A stretch of DNA of 64,000 nt from Ilumatobacteraceae bacterium (GTDB lineage Bacteria; Actinomycetota; Acidimicrobiia; Acidimicrobiales; Ilumatobacteraceae). Shown here one piece after another: positions 8,808 through 18,986 of this stretch. The notes beneath the pieces were generated by a model that worked only from the letters and a program-made list of their open reading frames with translations, was not told where the DNA came from and ran no database searches. The stretch covers positions 1 to 64,000 of the forward strand of contig JABSQH010000075.1 of assembly GCA_013213745.1 (NCBI GenBank). The letters are read 5' to 3'. Numbering within the stretch: position 1 is the stretch's first letter; each line of letters starts with the position of its first letter. The translations under genes were made by a program, and so were the position numbers.

Positions 8808-10201
8808 TGGCGACCACCACATCGCCGGTGGGCCGGGCTGCGGAGGTGACGATGTTGACCGGTTGGGGCCGAACCGCACCATCTGCGGGCCGGGTGATCG
8901 ATCTCGATGGCGACGCCGTGCGTGGGGCGCCCCATGAGGCCTTGCCGATCGATGAGGGTCGTGGGGCGATCCCGCGTGGTCTGGGCCGCTCCTACGGAGA
9001 CCCGGCACAGAACGGCGGCGGCAGCGTGCTCCGGGTGCTGCCCGGGCGTTCCCCGATCTCTCTCGATCGCAATGCGGCAACGGTGACGGCCGATGCCGGC
9101 GTGAGTTTCGACGACTTGTTGCGGGTCCTCGTGCCGGCCGGGTTCTTCGTCCCGGTCACGCCCGGAACGCGCTTCATCACCGTCGGTGGCGCGATCGCCA
9201 GTGACATCCATGGCAAGAACCACCACGTCGACGGCACGTTCGGTCATCACTGCACACGGATCAGCCTGCTCACAGCCGATGGCGAGCTGCGGACGTTGAC
9301 ACCGGCCGACGGCGACCTCTGGTGGGCCACGATCGGCGGCATGGGGCTCACCGGACTGATCGTCGACGCGACCTTCGATCTGATCCCGATCGAGACGAGT
9401 CAGTGTCTGGTACGCACGCAGCGGATCGCCAATTTCGATGCGCTCGTCGACACGATGGCAGCCGACGATCAGCGCTACTCGGTGGCGTGGGTCGACCTGC
9501 TGGCCAGCGGTGCTGCGCTCGGGCGATCGGTGTTGACGTGCGGCGAACACGCACGACTCGATGACCTCTCCGCCAAACAGCGCCGCGATCCGTTGGCCTT
9601 CGCACCGCCATCGCTGATCGATGTGCCACGCGGTGGGCCGAACGTGCTCAGTCGAGCAGCGGTGCGGGCGTTCAACGAGGTGTGGTACCGCAAGGCCCGA
9701 CGTGACCACGTCGGCCCGGAGTCGATCACGGGGTTCTTCCATCCACTCGACATGGTCGGTGCCTGGAACCGCCTGTATGGCGGCGCCGGTTTCTTGCAGT
9801 ACCAGTTTGTCGTGCCCGATGACGAGGTCGACACGATGCGCGTCGCCATCGAGCGTGTCGTCGCGTCGGGGCATGCGAGCTTTCTCGCCGTCCTGAAACG
9901 GTTCGGTCCGGCCAACCCGGCGATGCTCAGCTTCCCGACATCGGGCTGGACGCTGACCCTCGACGTTCCGGCGGCCGCATCGGATCTCCACGTCCTGCTC
10001 AGCGAACTCGACGAACTCGTGCTGGGCGCCGGCGGTCGGCATTATCTGGCCAAAGACGCTCACATCACGCCGAGCATCGTGCGTGCCGGCTACCCCAGAC
10101 TCGCCGAGTGGAAGGCGGTCCGCCGGTCGGTCGACCCGCACGGCTATTGGATCAGTGACCAAGCCCGACGACTCGGGCTGCTCGAAGAGGAGGTGGCGTG
10201 A
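8807..10201 (+). CDS. dprE1: Decaprenylphosphoryl-beta-D-ribose oxidase (DprE1)
   Basis: An FAD enzyme that oxidises the 2-OH of decaprenylphosphoryl ribose, the first half of its epimerisation to DPA. The 464-residue sequence matches mycobacterial DprE1 throughout: LTGWGRTAPS at the N terminus, RGLGRSYGD and GGAIASDIHGKNHH in the FAD-binding domain, YHPLDM-type FFHPLDMVGAWNRLYG and FLQYQFVVP, and the AKD containing the catalytic-site Lys near the C terminus. The cysteine attacked by benzothiazinones (Cys387 in M. tuberculosis, GWNICVD) is replaced by Thr384 here (GWTLTLD, codon 9956-9958). ATG 8807 is preferred over ATG 8795 because of the TGATG coupling. Confidence 0.95.
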   Translation: MATTTSPVGRAAEVTMLTGWGRTAPSAGRVIDLDGDAVRGAPHEALPIDEGRGAIPRGLGRSYGDPAQNGGGSVLRVLPGRSPISLDRNAATVTADAGVSFDDLLRVLVPAGFFVPVTPGTRFITVGGAIASDIHGKNHHVDGTFGHHCTRISLLTADGELRTLTPADGDLWWATIGGMGLTGLIVDATFDLIPIETSQCLVRTQRIANFDALVDTMAADDQRYSVAWVDLLASGAALGRSVLTCGEHARLDDLSAKQRRDPLAFAPPSLIDVPRGGPNVLSRAAVRAFNEVWYRKARRDHVGPESITGFFHPLDMVGAWNRLYGGAGFLQYQFVVPDDEVDTMRVAIERVVASGHASFLAVLKRFGPANPAMLSFPTSGWTLTLDVPAAASDLHVLLSELDELVLGAGGRHYLAKDAHITPSIVRAGYPRLAEWKAVRRSVDPHGYWISDQARRLGLLEEEVA

Positions 10202-10938
10202 ACAACGCCGTACAGCAACCGCAAACGATCTTGGTGCTCGGCGGCTCCAGCGACATCGGGCGGGCGATCGTCGAGGCGCTCGCATCGCCGGCTCTGCGTC
10301 ACGTCGTTCTGGCGGGCAGGTCATCCGATCCGCAGCGGCCGGACGTGTCGCCCGACGTCACCATCACCACACTCGACTTCGATGCCGGCGACCCGACGAC
10401 GCACCGCGATGTGGTCGCCGCCGCGGTCGAGGCGGCAGGGGATCTCGACGTGGTGATCCAAGCGTTCGGGCAGCTCGGACCAGACGCTGCCGACGACCCC
10501 GAGGCAGCTGCTGAGCTCGTTGCGGTGAACACCGCAGGCGCAGTCAGTTCGGGTCTGGCTGTGGCCGAGCAACTGCGCCGCCAGGGCCACGGCGTGCTGG
10601 TCGTGTTGTCGAGCGTGGCCGGCGTGCGGACCCGCGGGTCGAACTTCGTGTACGGCGCAACCAAGGCGGGCCAGGACGCGTTCGCCACCGGGCTCCATCA
10701 CGCGCTTCACGGCACGGGCGCGAGAGTGCTCACGGTGCGACCCGGTTTCGTCCGGACTGCGATGACCGAGGGCCTCGAGGAGGTGCCGTTCACGATCGAT
10801 CCCGGCGATGTCGCTGACGCCGTCGCTGGAGGCCTCCGACGAGGGAAGTCGATTGTCTGGGCGCCCGGCGTGTTGCGTGGCGTGTTCGGAGTGCTGCGAT
10901 ACGCCCCCGATGCGGTGTGGCGTCGCCTCGATCGCTGA
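10198..10938 (+). CDS. dprE2: Decaprenylphosphoryl-2-keto-erythro-pentose reductase (DprE2)
   Basis: A short-chain dehydrogenase that reduces the DprE1 product to DPA with NADH. The 246 residues carry the SDR cofactor motif LGGSSDIGRAI, a Ser in VLSSVAG and the catalytic YGATKAGQD (YxxxK). The GTG start overlaps the dprE1 stop (GTGA), the same tight pairing as in mycobacteria, where the two proteins act together. As a lone SDR the substrate would be uncertain; the neighbour makes the call. Confidence 0.92.
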   Translation: MNNAVQQPQTILVLGGSSDIGRAIVEALASPALRHVVLAGRSSDPQRPDVSPDVTITTLDFDAGDPTTHRDVVAAAVEAAGDLDVVIQAFGQLGPDAADDPEAAAELVAVNTAGAVSSGLAVAEQLRRQGHGVLVVLSSVAGVRTRGSNFVYGATKAGQDAFATGLHHALHGTGARVLTVRPGFVRTAMTEGLEEVPFTIDPGDVADAVAGGLRRGKSIVWAPGVLRGVFGVLRYAPDAVWRRLDR

Positions 10939-10951
10939 GCACCAGTCGCCG

Positions 10952-12136
10952 ATGAGCGCCGCGGACGACCTCGACCGGGCACTCCAGCGCGTCTGCGCCG
11001 CGGGCATTCGACGAGTCGAGTCGTTTGCATGGCGCGACCTCGACGATCCCGAGGCTGGCGGATCGGAGCTGCACGCCGACGAGATCTTCACTCGATGGGC
11101 GGCAACGGGACTGGTCGACATCGAACACCGCACCTCGACCATCGACGCGCCGCGGACGTTCGACCGGAATGGATATCGCGTCGAACAACGCGGTGGCCGG
11201 TTCGACGTGTTCGCACGGGTGATCGCCGCACAGATGCTGCGGCGGGTCCGGCGCAGCCGACCGGTCGACGTCGCCACGATCGAGATCTGGAACGGGGTGC
11301 CGTGGCTCAGCCCATGGTGGAGCCCGCAGCGGTCGATCGTGTGGTTGCATCACGTCCACCGCGAGATGTGGGCCGACGCCCTGCCGGAGCCATTGGCGAC
11401 GCTGGGCCGATGGAACGAGACCACGCTTGCACCGCGGGCGTACCGCAGGGCACACATGAACACCCTGTCGGAGTCGTCGCGTGACGAGATCATCGACATC
11501 GGAATCCCCCCCGAACACATCGCAGTCATCCCCCCAGGGGTCGACGAACGGTACGCACCCGATGCGGATCGTCGGAGCGCGACGCCGTCGGTCCTCATCG
11601 TCGGTCGCTTGGCGCCGGTCAAGCGTCAACGGTTGGCGCTGACCGAACTGCAGCGGGCCCGCGACCGTCATCCGCAGCTGACGGCCGAGGTGGTCGGCGA
11701 CGGTCCCGACCGAGCAGCAATCGAACGCTGGATCGCCGAGAATGACGCTGCGGGTTGGGTGACCGTGTGCGGCCGCGTGACCGACGAGGAACTCCTCTCT
11801 GCGTATCAGCGGGCTTGGCTGGTGGTCAGCGCCTCCTACGCCGAGGGGTGGGGGATGTCCCTGACCGAGGGGGGCGCCTGCGAGACCCCGTGCGTGGCCA
11901 CCGACATCGCCGGGCATCGGGGAGCGGCGCTCGACGGCATCACCGGCGACCTCGTCGCCGATCCGCACCAGCTCGGTTCAGCAGTCGCCGCCCTCCTTGC
12001 CGATGACGATCGGCGCCACCGCTACGGCGCAGCCGCGAGGGAACACGCTGCCGGTCTGTCGTGGACGGCCGTTGCCGCTCGCCAGGCCGCCCGTCTCGCC
12101 GATGCCTGCACACCGAAAGCGTCACCGGCTGGCTGA
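10952..12136 (+). CDS. Glycosyltransferase family 4 (GT-B)
   Basis: A 394-residue GT-B glycosyltransferase. The C-terminal donor-binding half is clear: VLIVGRLAPVKRQ, AEVVGDGPDR, and SYAEGWGMSLTEGGACETPCVATD, with the EGxGxxxxE-like nucleotide-sugar site. The N-terminal half (DLDDPEAGGSELHADEIF) is the acceptor domain of a class often found in actinobacterial polysaccharide loci. It lies 14 bp after dprE2, so it probably belongs to the same transcript and adds a sugar to a cell-envelope glycan. Donor and acceptor are not deducible. Confidence 0.85.
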   Translation: MSAADDLDRALQRVCAAGIRRVESFAWRDLDDPEAGGSELHADEIFTRWAATGLVDIEHRTSTIDAPRTFDRNGYRVEQRGGRFDVFARVIAAQMLRRVRRSRPVDVATIEIWNGVPWLSPWWSPQRSIVWLHHVHREMWADALPEPLATLGRWNETTLAPRAYRRAHMNTLSESSRDEIIDIGIPPEHIAVIPPGVDERYAPDADRRSATPSVLIVGRLAPVKRQRLALTELQRARDRHPQLTAEVVGDGPDRAAIERWIAENDAAGWVTVCGRVTDEELLSAYQRAWLVVSASYAEGWGMSLTEGGACETPCVATDIAGHRGAALDGITGDLVADPHQLGSAVAALLADDDRRHRYGAAAREHAAGLSWTAVAARQAARLADACTPKASPAG

Positions 12137-12144
12137 CGCGACTC

Positions 12145-12177
12145 GCAGGTAGATCGGCTGGCGTGTCCGATACCTGC
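12145..12177. terminator. Stem-loop between convergent genes, likely bidirectional terminator
   Basis: An inverted repeat sits in the 44-bp gap between the GT4 gene (plus) and the Ppm1-like gene (minus). The left arm GCAGGTAGATCGG pairs with the right arm CCGATACCTGC if the GA at 12152-12153 bulges, with a 9-base loop at 12158-12166. There is no U-tract, which is common for terminators in G+C-rich actinobacteria. Position between two stop codons is the main support. Confidence 0.5.
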
Positions 12178-12180
12178 ACC

Positions 12181-12936
12181 TCAGGTGACGTCGTCGGGAG
12201 TGCGGTATGCGCGTGTGCGTCGCCGAAGCGAAAACGCGTCGCGCAACCCCCACCACGTCACGAGTGTGAACGCCTCGACGACAATCGAGCGATGCATCTT
12301 CGATGCCCCGGCCACCCGGTCGCGAAACACGATCGGAATCTCGACCACGCTCATCCCGGCGCGTACGGCGCGGTACGTCATCTCCACCTGGAACCCATAG
12401 CCGTCGGCCTGTACGCCGTCGAGCCCGATCGCGCGGAGCGCTTCGGCCCGGTAGACCCGGTAGCCGGCGGTGGCATCGTTCACCGCCAACCCGAGTGCGA
12501 TCGCTGCGTATCGGTTGCCCCATCGCGACAACCACGTCCGTCGCCGTGGCCAGCCGATCACCGAGCCACCTGGCACGTACCGCGAGCCGATCACGAGGTC
12601 GATCCCGCGAGCGCTGACGTCGAGCATCGTCGGCAGCGCAGCGGGGTCGTGCGACAGGTCGGCGTCGATTTCGACGAGCGCGTCGTAGCCGGCGTCCAAA
12701 CCTCGACGAAACGCCTCGCAGTAGGCGTCACCGAGACCCGATTTGACGTCGCGGGTCACGAGCTGGAGTTGCGTGGAGTCGGCTATCCGGCTTCGCACGA
12801 GGTCACGGGTGCCATCGGTCGACGCATCATCGATCACCATCACGTCGGCTTCGGGAACACTCTTGGCGAGCCGATCGAGCAGTGTCTCGATGTTGGCCGC
12901 CTCGTCGTGGGTCGGCACGATGATCAGCGTGCGCAC
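12181..12936 (-). CDS. Polyprenol monophosphomannose synthase-like glycosyltransferase (GT2, Ppm1/DPM1 type)
   Basis: A 251-residue cytoplasmic GT-A enzyme of the dolichol-phosphate mannose synthase class. Motifs in order: IIVPTHDEAANIETLL, MVIDDASTDGT, EIDADLSHDP (metal-binding DxD in the context typical of Ppm1), IGSRYVPGG and DATAGYRVYR, then GYGFQVEMTY. It would make polyprenyl-phosphate mannose, the donor for GT-C enzymes such as the PIG-V-like protein at 25.5 kb. The frame is open further upstream but would run into the AftD-like gene; GTG 12936, 11 bp after that gene's stop, begins right at the first conserved strand. Confidence 0.9.
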   Translation of the reverse strand: MRTLIIVPTHDEAANIETLLDRLAKSVPEADVMVIDDASTDGTRDLVRSRIADSTQLQLVTRDVKSGLGDAYCEAFRRGLDAGYDALVEIDADLSHDPAALPTMLDVSARGIDLVIGSRYVPGGSVIGWPRRRTWLSRWGNRYAAIALGLAVNDATAGYRVYRAEALRAIGLDGVQADGYGFQVEMTYRAVRAGMSVVEIPIVFRDRVAGASKMHRSIVVEAFTLVTWWGLRDAFSLRRRTRAYRTPDDVT

Positions 12937-12947
12937 GGTCGGCGACG

Positions 12948-15900
12948 CTAGCGGTCGCGCCCCACAGCCGACGACAGCGGTGCGGCAACGACTGCGGCCA
13001 CTGCGCTCCACACAAACGGTGCGGTCCATGCGAACCGACTCGGCCAGTCCGGTCCAGGCGGATAGCCCCGGAGCAGCTGCTCGGAGGCGACGCCAACGAT
13101 GACAACTGCCATCGCGCCGACGACAACCGCTGTCGCCAACCAACGAATCCGTGACACCGCCACAGCGACGACGGCGACCGCCGGGGCCAATCCGGCGACG
13201 AGAATCGTCACGCCGACGAGAGCGGCGATGGCAAGGCGCCGTCGACCCGGCGTCCACGTCGGATCTGGTCGCTCGGCAAACATCACTCGCTCGCGGCGCG
13301 CTCGCCATCGAGATCCGATCAGCAGTGCAAGGACGGCGACGCCGGACAGAAGTGAGAACCACAGTGCGCGCGTCACCGTCCGTTGCGGCGTCCATTCGAG
13401 CTCGACGACTCGGGCAGCGGTGTCAGGCGGTAGCACCCAGCCATTGGCGAATCCGTCGATCAATACGGGTGTTCCGAGGTCCTCGCCGTCGAGCCGGGCT
13501 GTCCAACCCCGGTTCCAGCTCTCCGCGAGCACGAGCCATGCGGGCACTGCGCTGGCCTCGACCTCGATGCGAGCAGTCGTTCGAGTCTGGTCGGTGATCG
13601 CAGACCCAACCGCCACTACGGGAACCCGGGTCGCGGCTTCGGCGAACAAGACGCGATCGACGTCGAACCCGGCGCCCGGTACGGCGTCGAGTCGATGGAT
13701 CCCAGCGGAGAGGTCGACCGTGTCACAGGCGACGATGTCGAGCGCAGCCCGATTCAACGCCTCGCCGACGGTGGCCGACAGTCTGACCGGTAGTGGCGTA
13801 CCGTCGAGGACGAGCAGGTCATCTCGGCAGACGTCGTCGAGCATCGTCCCAGACGCTGCCGGGGCCGTGAGCTCGACGCCGCCGAGGGCAACCTCGACGA
13901 TGCCCAACGGGAGCGCTTGGGGGACGCTGGAGAAGTAGTTCGGGGTCGTCGACTCGGTGACTGCGTCGACGCGCACGACCCACGGGCCTGATAGGTCGGG
14001 GAGCGCAACGGTGGCGGTGACGGTCCCGTCGCTCCTGCGCTCGCCGCCGGCGAGCTCGGCAGTCACCGTCTGGCCATCGGTCCCCTCGATCGTCAGCGCG
14101 GTCGGCGCTGAATGTCGTCCGTCGTCGAGCCAGGTGATCGTCAACGCAGTTGCTGATCCCGACCCGTCGATGCGGAGGGTTGCGCCGACGGCCGCGTCGA
14201 ACGGCGTCCGCCATGCAGTGTCGGTATTGCCGTCGATGGCGGCCGCCGCTCTCGACGCGGGGACGCCCGGCATTCGTCGGTCACCAGCGGCCACCGGCTC
14301 CTCACCGAGCGCCAGCGACAGCGTTCGGTCGTCGGCGTCGGCATCGAGGCGAACCTGCCCGATCACATCGAACGTGCGGGCATCCGGGACGACGAATTCG
14401 CGCACGAGACGCGCCTCGGGTGCGGTGCGGTTTGGTGTTGCTGGGTCGATCCGCTGGCGCGTGAACAGATAGCTGAGGTTGGCACTCTCGTCCCAGGCGG
14501 CGTTGTCGGCCAGATCGGGCACGACAACGACGCGGTCGTCGAGCAGCGGTTCGCCATCGACACCAGGAATGACGACCTCGGCGAAGCCGATCCCGGGTTG
14601 TCCGACGTACGACCCAGGATCGCCGAGATTGTCGGCGAGAATCTCGATCCGTAGAGCCCGATAGTCGGCTCGCGGGAGTGTGATGGTCTGGCCTGGCAGA
14701 CGCCGGGAGGAGTCGTCGAGTGGGACCTGCAACGCAGTCGCCGTCGAGCTGTCAGGATCGAGGGTGATCCGCACGCTGGTGATGAACCGGCTCGTTGCGC
14801 CGGTCACCGGTTGCAACAGGGTGAGTTGATCGGTCGTCGCAGGGTCTCGCAGGTCGACTTCCCACACCAGCCCGTCCGGTGCTTCGAACACGCCTGCCCG
14901 CCAGGCCGTCGAGGGGTCGCCGTCGACAGCGAACCAGGGCGCGTCCTCGGCTGTGTACACGACCGTGCTCCCGTAGTAGCTGGCACGCACGTCGGCGATG
15001 TCGCCACGATGGGCAGCGAGGGTCTGTTGGCCGTCGTCGACAGCGAAGAGCTCCAGACGGGCATCGCGCGGATCGGCGTCGAGGACCAGATCGCCAGTCG
15101 TCTCCAGTGCTCCAAGATTCGAGCCGATCGTCGACCAACGCCGGCCTTCTTTGCGGTTGGTGTCCGACACGACCCATCTCGGTGATGTACCAAGCATCGC
15201 CGGATCCAGTTGGTCCTCGAGCGCCAGCCCGTGGAGGGTGGCGGCGTAGAGCACCGGATAGTCGATGTCGAGTTCGTCGAGCGCGGCCAAGTCGATGAGC
15301 GCCTCCGCGTTGCCGGCAATGATCGTCGGCGACGTCGCATCGGTGACCCGCACCCGGGGTGCCTCGCCGATGTCGAAGGCCGCCACGATGGGAAACTCGG
15401 TGGCCGCGTCGTCGCGGGCGAAGGTCAACTCGTCGAGCAGTGGGATCTCGGGTGTGTCGGTCGTGGCTGGACCGGTGTACTCGGGCGCGCCGAGTGCCGA
15501 GGTGAGGTCGGTCCACAGCGGCCCGGGTCTGGCGAGCCGGTAGCGCTCGTGCTCGAGATCGTTCCGGGCAACGATCGTCTCGACGGCGAACAGTGCGGCC
15601 AGTGTCGGTAGTACCGCAGTGTCGAGCCATCCGTCGGAGAGTCGACGCTCGATTGCGCCGAGCAGGTCGGCGGTCCCGGCCCCACCCTGCGGTACGAGCT
15701 CGCGTGCGAGATATGGCCGGTCGATGAGCCCGGGCAAGACGGGATCGACGGTGCCGCCCCAGCGGTAGTTGCCGAAGTCAGCACCAGGGAGCTCATATAC
15801 CCGACCGTCGCCGGTTGCATCGAGCCAGTCGGCCAGGTCGGTGACGTGTTCGGGGAGGGTCTCGTCACGCAGAATCGAGTCGGAAGTCGCCGATCCGGTG

Positions 15901-17153
15901 AACCACGGAAACATCTGGATCGTGAGAGCGATCACGATGACGACTGGCAAGCCGGCCGCGGCGCGACCCACGGCCGGGGCGCGTGTGATCATCGCTGGCG
16001 ATGGCCGCCAGCGGCTGGCCGAGCCGAGTCCCATGGCCAACGCAAGGATCACGAGCGGCGCAGCCCTCGGTGTCGAGCGCAAGGCGAGACCGGCGGTGGT
16101 TTCGGTGGCGAACGTCTCGAAGAGGGCGCCGTAGATCGACGAGTCGCCGAGCGGTGCCGCACCGACACTGACGACGAGGCCGGCGAACAGCAGCACGAGC
16201 GCATGGACCCGGCCCGCGAACGCCGTCATGAGACCGAGCAGCGACACCGCAGCGATGACCAGTCCGAGGGCGATGATCAACGGCTGATCGATGTAGGCCG
16301 TCGATGGACCGACCCAGGGATCGAGAGCATCGCCGCCGTAGAAGAACCAGTATCCGAGTCCCCGGAGCAGCTCGGTCGGGGTGCTCGCCGCGCCGACGGT
16401 CTGATATGTCTCGGTGTACTCGAGAATCGGGAGCCCGAATGCGCTTTGCACCCGGAGGGCGACGATCCACCAGACCGATACGACGATGCTCAATCCGCTG
16501 ATCTTGGCCGCCGCGGTCAGTGCGGCGGGCCAGCGGACTCGGCGCGTCGTCAGGTCGGTGACCAACCAGATCACCGGTCCCAGACCGGCGAGGACGAGCG
16601 CACTCGCATTCACGCTGCCGACTGTGATCACGACGAGGGCGAAGGCGGCAGTGGGCCACCACCGTGTGGTGCGTGCGGCGAGGGCGACGAGGAGAATCAG
16701 CCAGGGCAGCGCCGCCCACGGGAACAGGATGATCGACAACCGGGCGAGATAGCTCAGCAGGTATGGGCTAAAGCCGTATGCGAGCGCCGCGACGAGCGCT
16801 GCCGTCGGCTCCCATCGCAGCCATCGGCACAGCCTGAAGGTCCCGTACGCGGCGGCAAACACCAACGTTGCCCACACGATCCGCTGGGCCAACCAATCCG
16901 GTGCCGCCAGCCGCTCTGCGAACCAGTAGTACGGCCCGAGCGGGAAGAGGTAGCCGATGTTCTGGTGCGGCACCGTGCCGGCCCCGACTGAGGGATCCCA
17001 CATCGACCACGCCCCCGACAGCAGGCGCGCCGGGTCGACGGTGAGATACGTCTTGGTGTCGGCACTGACGCTGCCCGGCGAGCTCAGCAGTATCGGGAGA
17101 TAGGACACTGCGGCGAGGACCGCCGTGACCGCGCGGTCGGCCCGGCGATTCAT
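12948..17153 (-). CDS. AftD-like alpha-(1->3)-arabinofuranosyltransferase, DUF3367 family (paralog 1)
   Basis: A 1,401-residue membrane protein. The first ~430 residues form a GT-C transmembrane domain with the family signature [16 protein letters not shown] near residue 30, followed by [12 protein letters not shown]. Residues ~450-1270 are extracellular, with beta-rich, carbohydrate-binding-like segments (for example [17 protein letters not shown]). Three or four hydrophobic helices close the C terminus. In mycobacteria AftD adds arabinofuranose from DPA to arabinan outside the membrane, so the neighbouring DPA genes would supply its donor. It is in the same orientation as the Ppm1-like gene (11-bp gap) and divergent from the GT2 at 17191. 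Confidence 0.88.
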   Translation of the reverse strand: MNRRADRAVTAVLAAVSYLPILLSSPGSVSADTKTYLTVDPARLLSGAWSMWDPSVGAGTVPHQNIGYLFPLGPYYWFAERLAAPDWLAQRIVWATLVFAAAYGTFRLCRWLRWEPTAALVAALAYGFSPYLLSYLARLSIILFPWAALPWLILLVALAARTTRWWPTAAFALVVITVGSVNASALVLAGLGPVIWLVTDLTTRRVRWPAALTAAAKISGLSIVVSVWWIVALRVQSAFGLPILEYTETYQTVGAASTPTELLRGLGYWFFYGGDALDPWVGPSTAYIDQPLIIALGLVIAAVSLLGLMTAFAGRVHALVLLFAGLVVSVGAAPLGDSSIYGALFETFATETTAGLALRSTPRAAPLVILALAMGLGSASRWRPSPAMITRAPAVGRAAAGLPVVIVIALTIQMFPWFTGSATSDSILRDETLPEHVTDLADWLDATGDGRVYELPGADFGNYRWGGTVDPVLPGLIDRPYLARELVPQGGAGTADLLGAIERRLSDGWLDTAVLPTLAALFAVETIVARNDLEHERYRLARPGPLWTDLTSALGAPEYTGPATTDTPEIPLLDELTFARDDAATEFPIVAAFDIGEAPRVRVTDATSPTIIAGNAEALIDLAALDELDIDYPVLYAATLHGLALEDQLDPAMLGTSPRWVVSDTNRKEGRRWSTIGSNLGALETTGDLVLDADPRDARLELFAVDDGQQTLAAHRGDIADVRASYYGSTVVYTAEDAPWFAVDGDPSTAWRAGVFEAPDGLVWEVDLRDPATTDQLTLLQPVTGATSRFITSVRITLDPDSSTATALQVPLDDSSRRLPGQTITLPRADYRALRIEILADNLGDPGSYVGQPGIGFAEVVIPGVDGEPLLDDRVVVVPDLADNAAWDESANLSYLFTRQRIDPATPNRTAPEARLVREFVVPDARTFDVIGQVRLDADADDRTLSLALGEEPVAAGDRRMPGVPASRAAAAIDGNTDTAWRTPFDAAVGATLRIDGSGSATALTITWLDDGRHSAPTALTIEGTDGQTVTAELAGGERRSDGTVTATVALPDLSGPWVVRVDAVTESTTPNYFSSVPQALPLGIVEVALGGVELTAPAASGTMLDDVCRDDLLVLDGTPLPVRLSATVGEALNRAALDIVACDTVDLSAGIHRLDAVPGAGFDVDRVLFAEAATRVPVVAVGSAITDQTRTTARIEVEASAVPAWLVLAESWNRGWTARLDGEDLGTPVLIDGFANGWVLPPDTAARVVELEWTPQRTVTRALWFSLLSGVAVLALLIGSRWRARRERVMFAERPDPTWTPGRRRLAIAALVGVTILVAGLAPAVAVVAVAVSRIRWLATAVVVGAMAVVIVGVASEQLLRGYPPGPDWPSRFAWTAPFVWSAVAAVVAAPLSSAVGRDR

Positions 17154-17190
17154 CGCCGCAGACGGTACTGCGAGCTATCGTCCGATCACC

Positions 17191-17904
17191 ATGACCCCTC
17201 GGCGGTGCCTCTCGGTGGTCGTGCCGTGTTACAACGAAGTGGCCACGGTGCGCGAACTCCTCGAGCGTGTACTCGCGTCGCCATGGGTCGCCGAGATCGT
17301 CGTCGTCGACGACGGTTCCACCGACGGCACACGCGAACTCCTCGAGGCCGTCGACGACCCGCGCGTGCGGATCATCTTCCACGAGGAGAACCAGGGCAAG
17401 GGCGCTGCGCTGCGTGCGGGGTTTGGCGAGGTGACGAGCGACTACGCAATCGTGCAAGACGCCGACCTCGAGTACGACCCTTCGGAGTACGGCGAACTCC
17501 TCGGGCCGCTCGAGCAGGGTGTCGCCGACGTGGTGTACGGCTCGCGGTTCGTGTCGAGTCGGCCGCACCGCGTGCTGTACTTCTGGCACAGCCTGGGAAA
17601 TCGGTTCTTGACGACGCTGTCGAACATGTTCACCGACCTCAACCTGACCGACATGGAGACCTGCTACAAGGCGTTTCGCCGCGAAGTCATCCAGTCGATC
17701 GAGATCGAAGAGGATCGATTCGGTTTCGAGCCGGAGGTGACCGCCAAGCTCGCCCGCCGCCGTGTCCGCATCTACGAGGTGGGGATCTCGTATTCGGGTC
17801 GGACCTACGCCGACGGCAAGAAGATCGGCTGGCGCGACGGGGTGCGGGCGCTCATCTGCATCGTCAAGTACTCCGCGATCGGCGCCCGACTGCGGGCCAG
17901 ATGA
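17191..17904 (+). CDS. Polyprenyl-phosphate glycosyltransferase, GT2 family
   Basis: A 237-residue GT-A enzyme. [18 protein letters not shown] starts the domain, [16 protein letters not shown] and [13 protein letters not shown] supply nucleotide and metal binding, and [12 protein letters not shown] plus [14 protein letters not shown] are typical of bacterial dolichyl-phosphate-sugar synthase homologues. It probably loads a sugar onto polyprenyl phosphate at the inner face of the membrane. The ATG at 17191 is chosen over upstream codons that would overlap the divergent AftD-like gene. Its stop overlaps the start of the broken GT-C gene (ATGA), implying that the pair once worked together. Confidence 0.88.
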   Translation: MTPRRCLSVVVPCYNEVATVRELLERVLASPWVAEIVVVDDGSTDGTRELLEAVDDPRVRIIFHEENQGKGAALRAGFGEVTSDYAIVQDADLEYDPSEYGELLGPLEQGVADVVYGSRFVSSRPHRVLYFWHSLGNRFLTTLSNMFTDLNLTDMETCYKAFRREVIQSIEIEEDRFGFEPEVTAKLARRRVRIYEVGISYSGRTYADGKKIGWRDGVRALICIVKYSAIGARLRAR

Positions 17905-18986
17905 GCCGGACCGCCTTTCGTTGGTGGTTCGTTCTCATCGTCGTCGCCGCCGGCCTCTGGCGGGTGGTGTACGTGCTCGTCGCCAAGCACGACGAGCCAG
18001 TCGTCGGCGACCAGAGCTACTACGCGGCGCAAGCGGTGACGATCGCCGCAGCGTACGCCAATCTGTGGATGAACGACGGTCTCCTGATGTCGGAGACGTT
18101 TGCCGCCGCCGGTGTCGTCGCCATCCTGCTCGCCGTCTACGTATACGACCTCCGTAGGAGTAACGCGATGGCCGCCGTCGCAGGGGTCGCCGTCGGTGTG
18201 GCCGGCCTCGCACGCGCCGAGCTGCTCCTGCTCGGGCCGCTCGTCGTCGTGCCGATGGTGCTACTCGCTCCATCCAATGGCCGTCCGCCGCAGCGGACCA
18301 CGATCCGCTGGCAGCACGTCGTTGTCAGTGGGGTCGCCGCGGTCATCGTGGTCGCCCCGTGAGTCGGTCGCAATCTGATCCGCTTCGAGGACACGACGCT
18401 GATGTCGACGCAGGATGGGCTGACCTTGATCGGCGCAAATTGCGAGACCACGTACGAGGGGCCAGGCATCGGATTCTGGGATCTGGGCTGTGCCGATTTG
18501 GTCCAAGTCCCCGACGGGATCGACCAATCCCAACGTTCCGCGCTCTACCGCGACGCCGCGGTGGACTACATCGGCGAGAACCTCGACCGGGTGCCGACGG
18601 TGCTGATGGCCCGTCCGGGGCGCGACCTCAGTGTGTGGGACACCGAGACGATGATCGAGTCGAACGTCAACGAAGGGCGGGAGCGGTGGGCCAGTCGGAT
18701 CGGGCTGTGGCAGTACTGGGTGCTGGTGCCACTTGCCGCGTTCGGGTGGTGGCGGTGGCCGAGCCCGCAGGCGCGCTGGCCGGTGCTCGTGATGGCGACG
18801 CTCAGCATCGTGGTGATTCCCGCGTTCTACGGGATTCCGCGCTTTCGGATTCCCGCGGAGATCGCCATCGTGCTCGGCGCTGCGGTCAGCGTCGATGCGA
18901 TCGTTCAGCGAGTCGTCGGCATGAGGCGGTCCAGCTCCGCGAACAACCACTCGGCGACCATTGCCGAGCCGTCAGGAGTGACATGA
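17901..18986 (+). pseudogene. Broken GT-C (PMT/ArnT-like) membrane glycosyltransferase
   Basis: One reading frame runs from ATG 17901 to 18986 and is interrupted only by a TGA at 18360-18362. Before it is an N-terminal membrane helix with VVGDQSYYAAQAVTIA, then LWMNDGLLMSETFAA and GLARAELLLLGPLVV. After it the same frame continues VGRNLIRFEDTTLMST, LTLIGANCETTYEGPG and GFWDLGCADL, the conserved periplasmic part of this family. The TGA falls where the family has Trp (APWxxRN). The usual His/Pro-rich segment and several helices between the first aspartate motif and LWMNDG are missing, suggesting an in-frame internal deletion. Its 3' end overlaps the convergent acyltransferase by 82 bp. Confidence 0.75.

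Noticed and set aside
18360-18362. Selenocysteine or general UGA recoding
   Set aside because: The expected residue is Trp, not Cys/Sec, no SECIS-like hairpin was seen, and UGA terminates most intact genes here.
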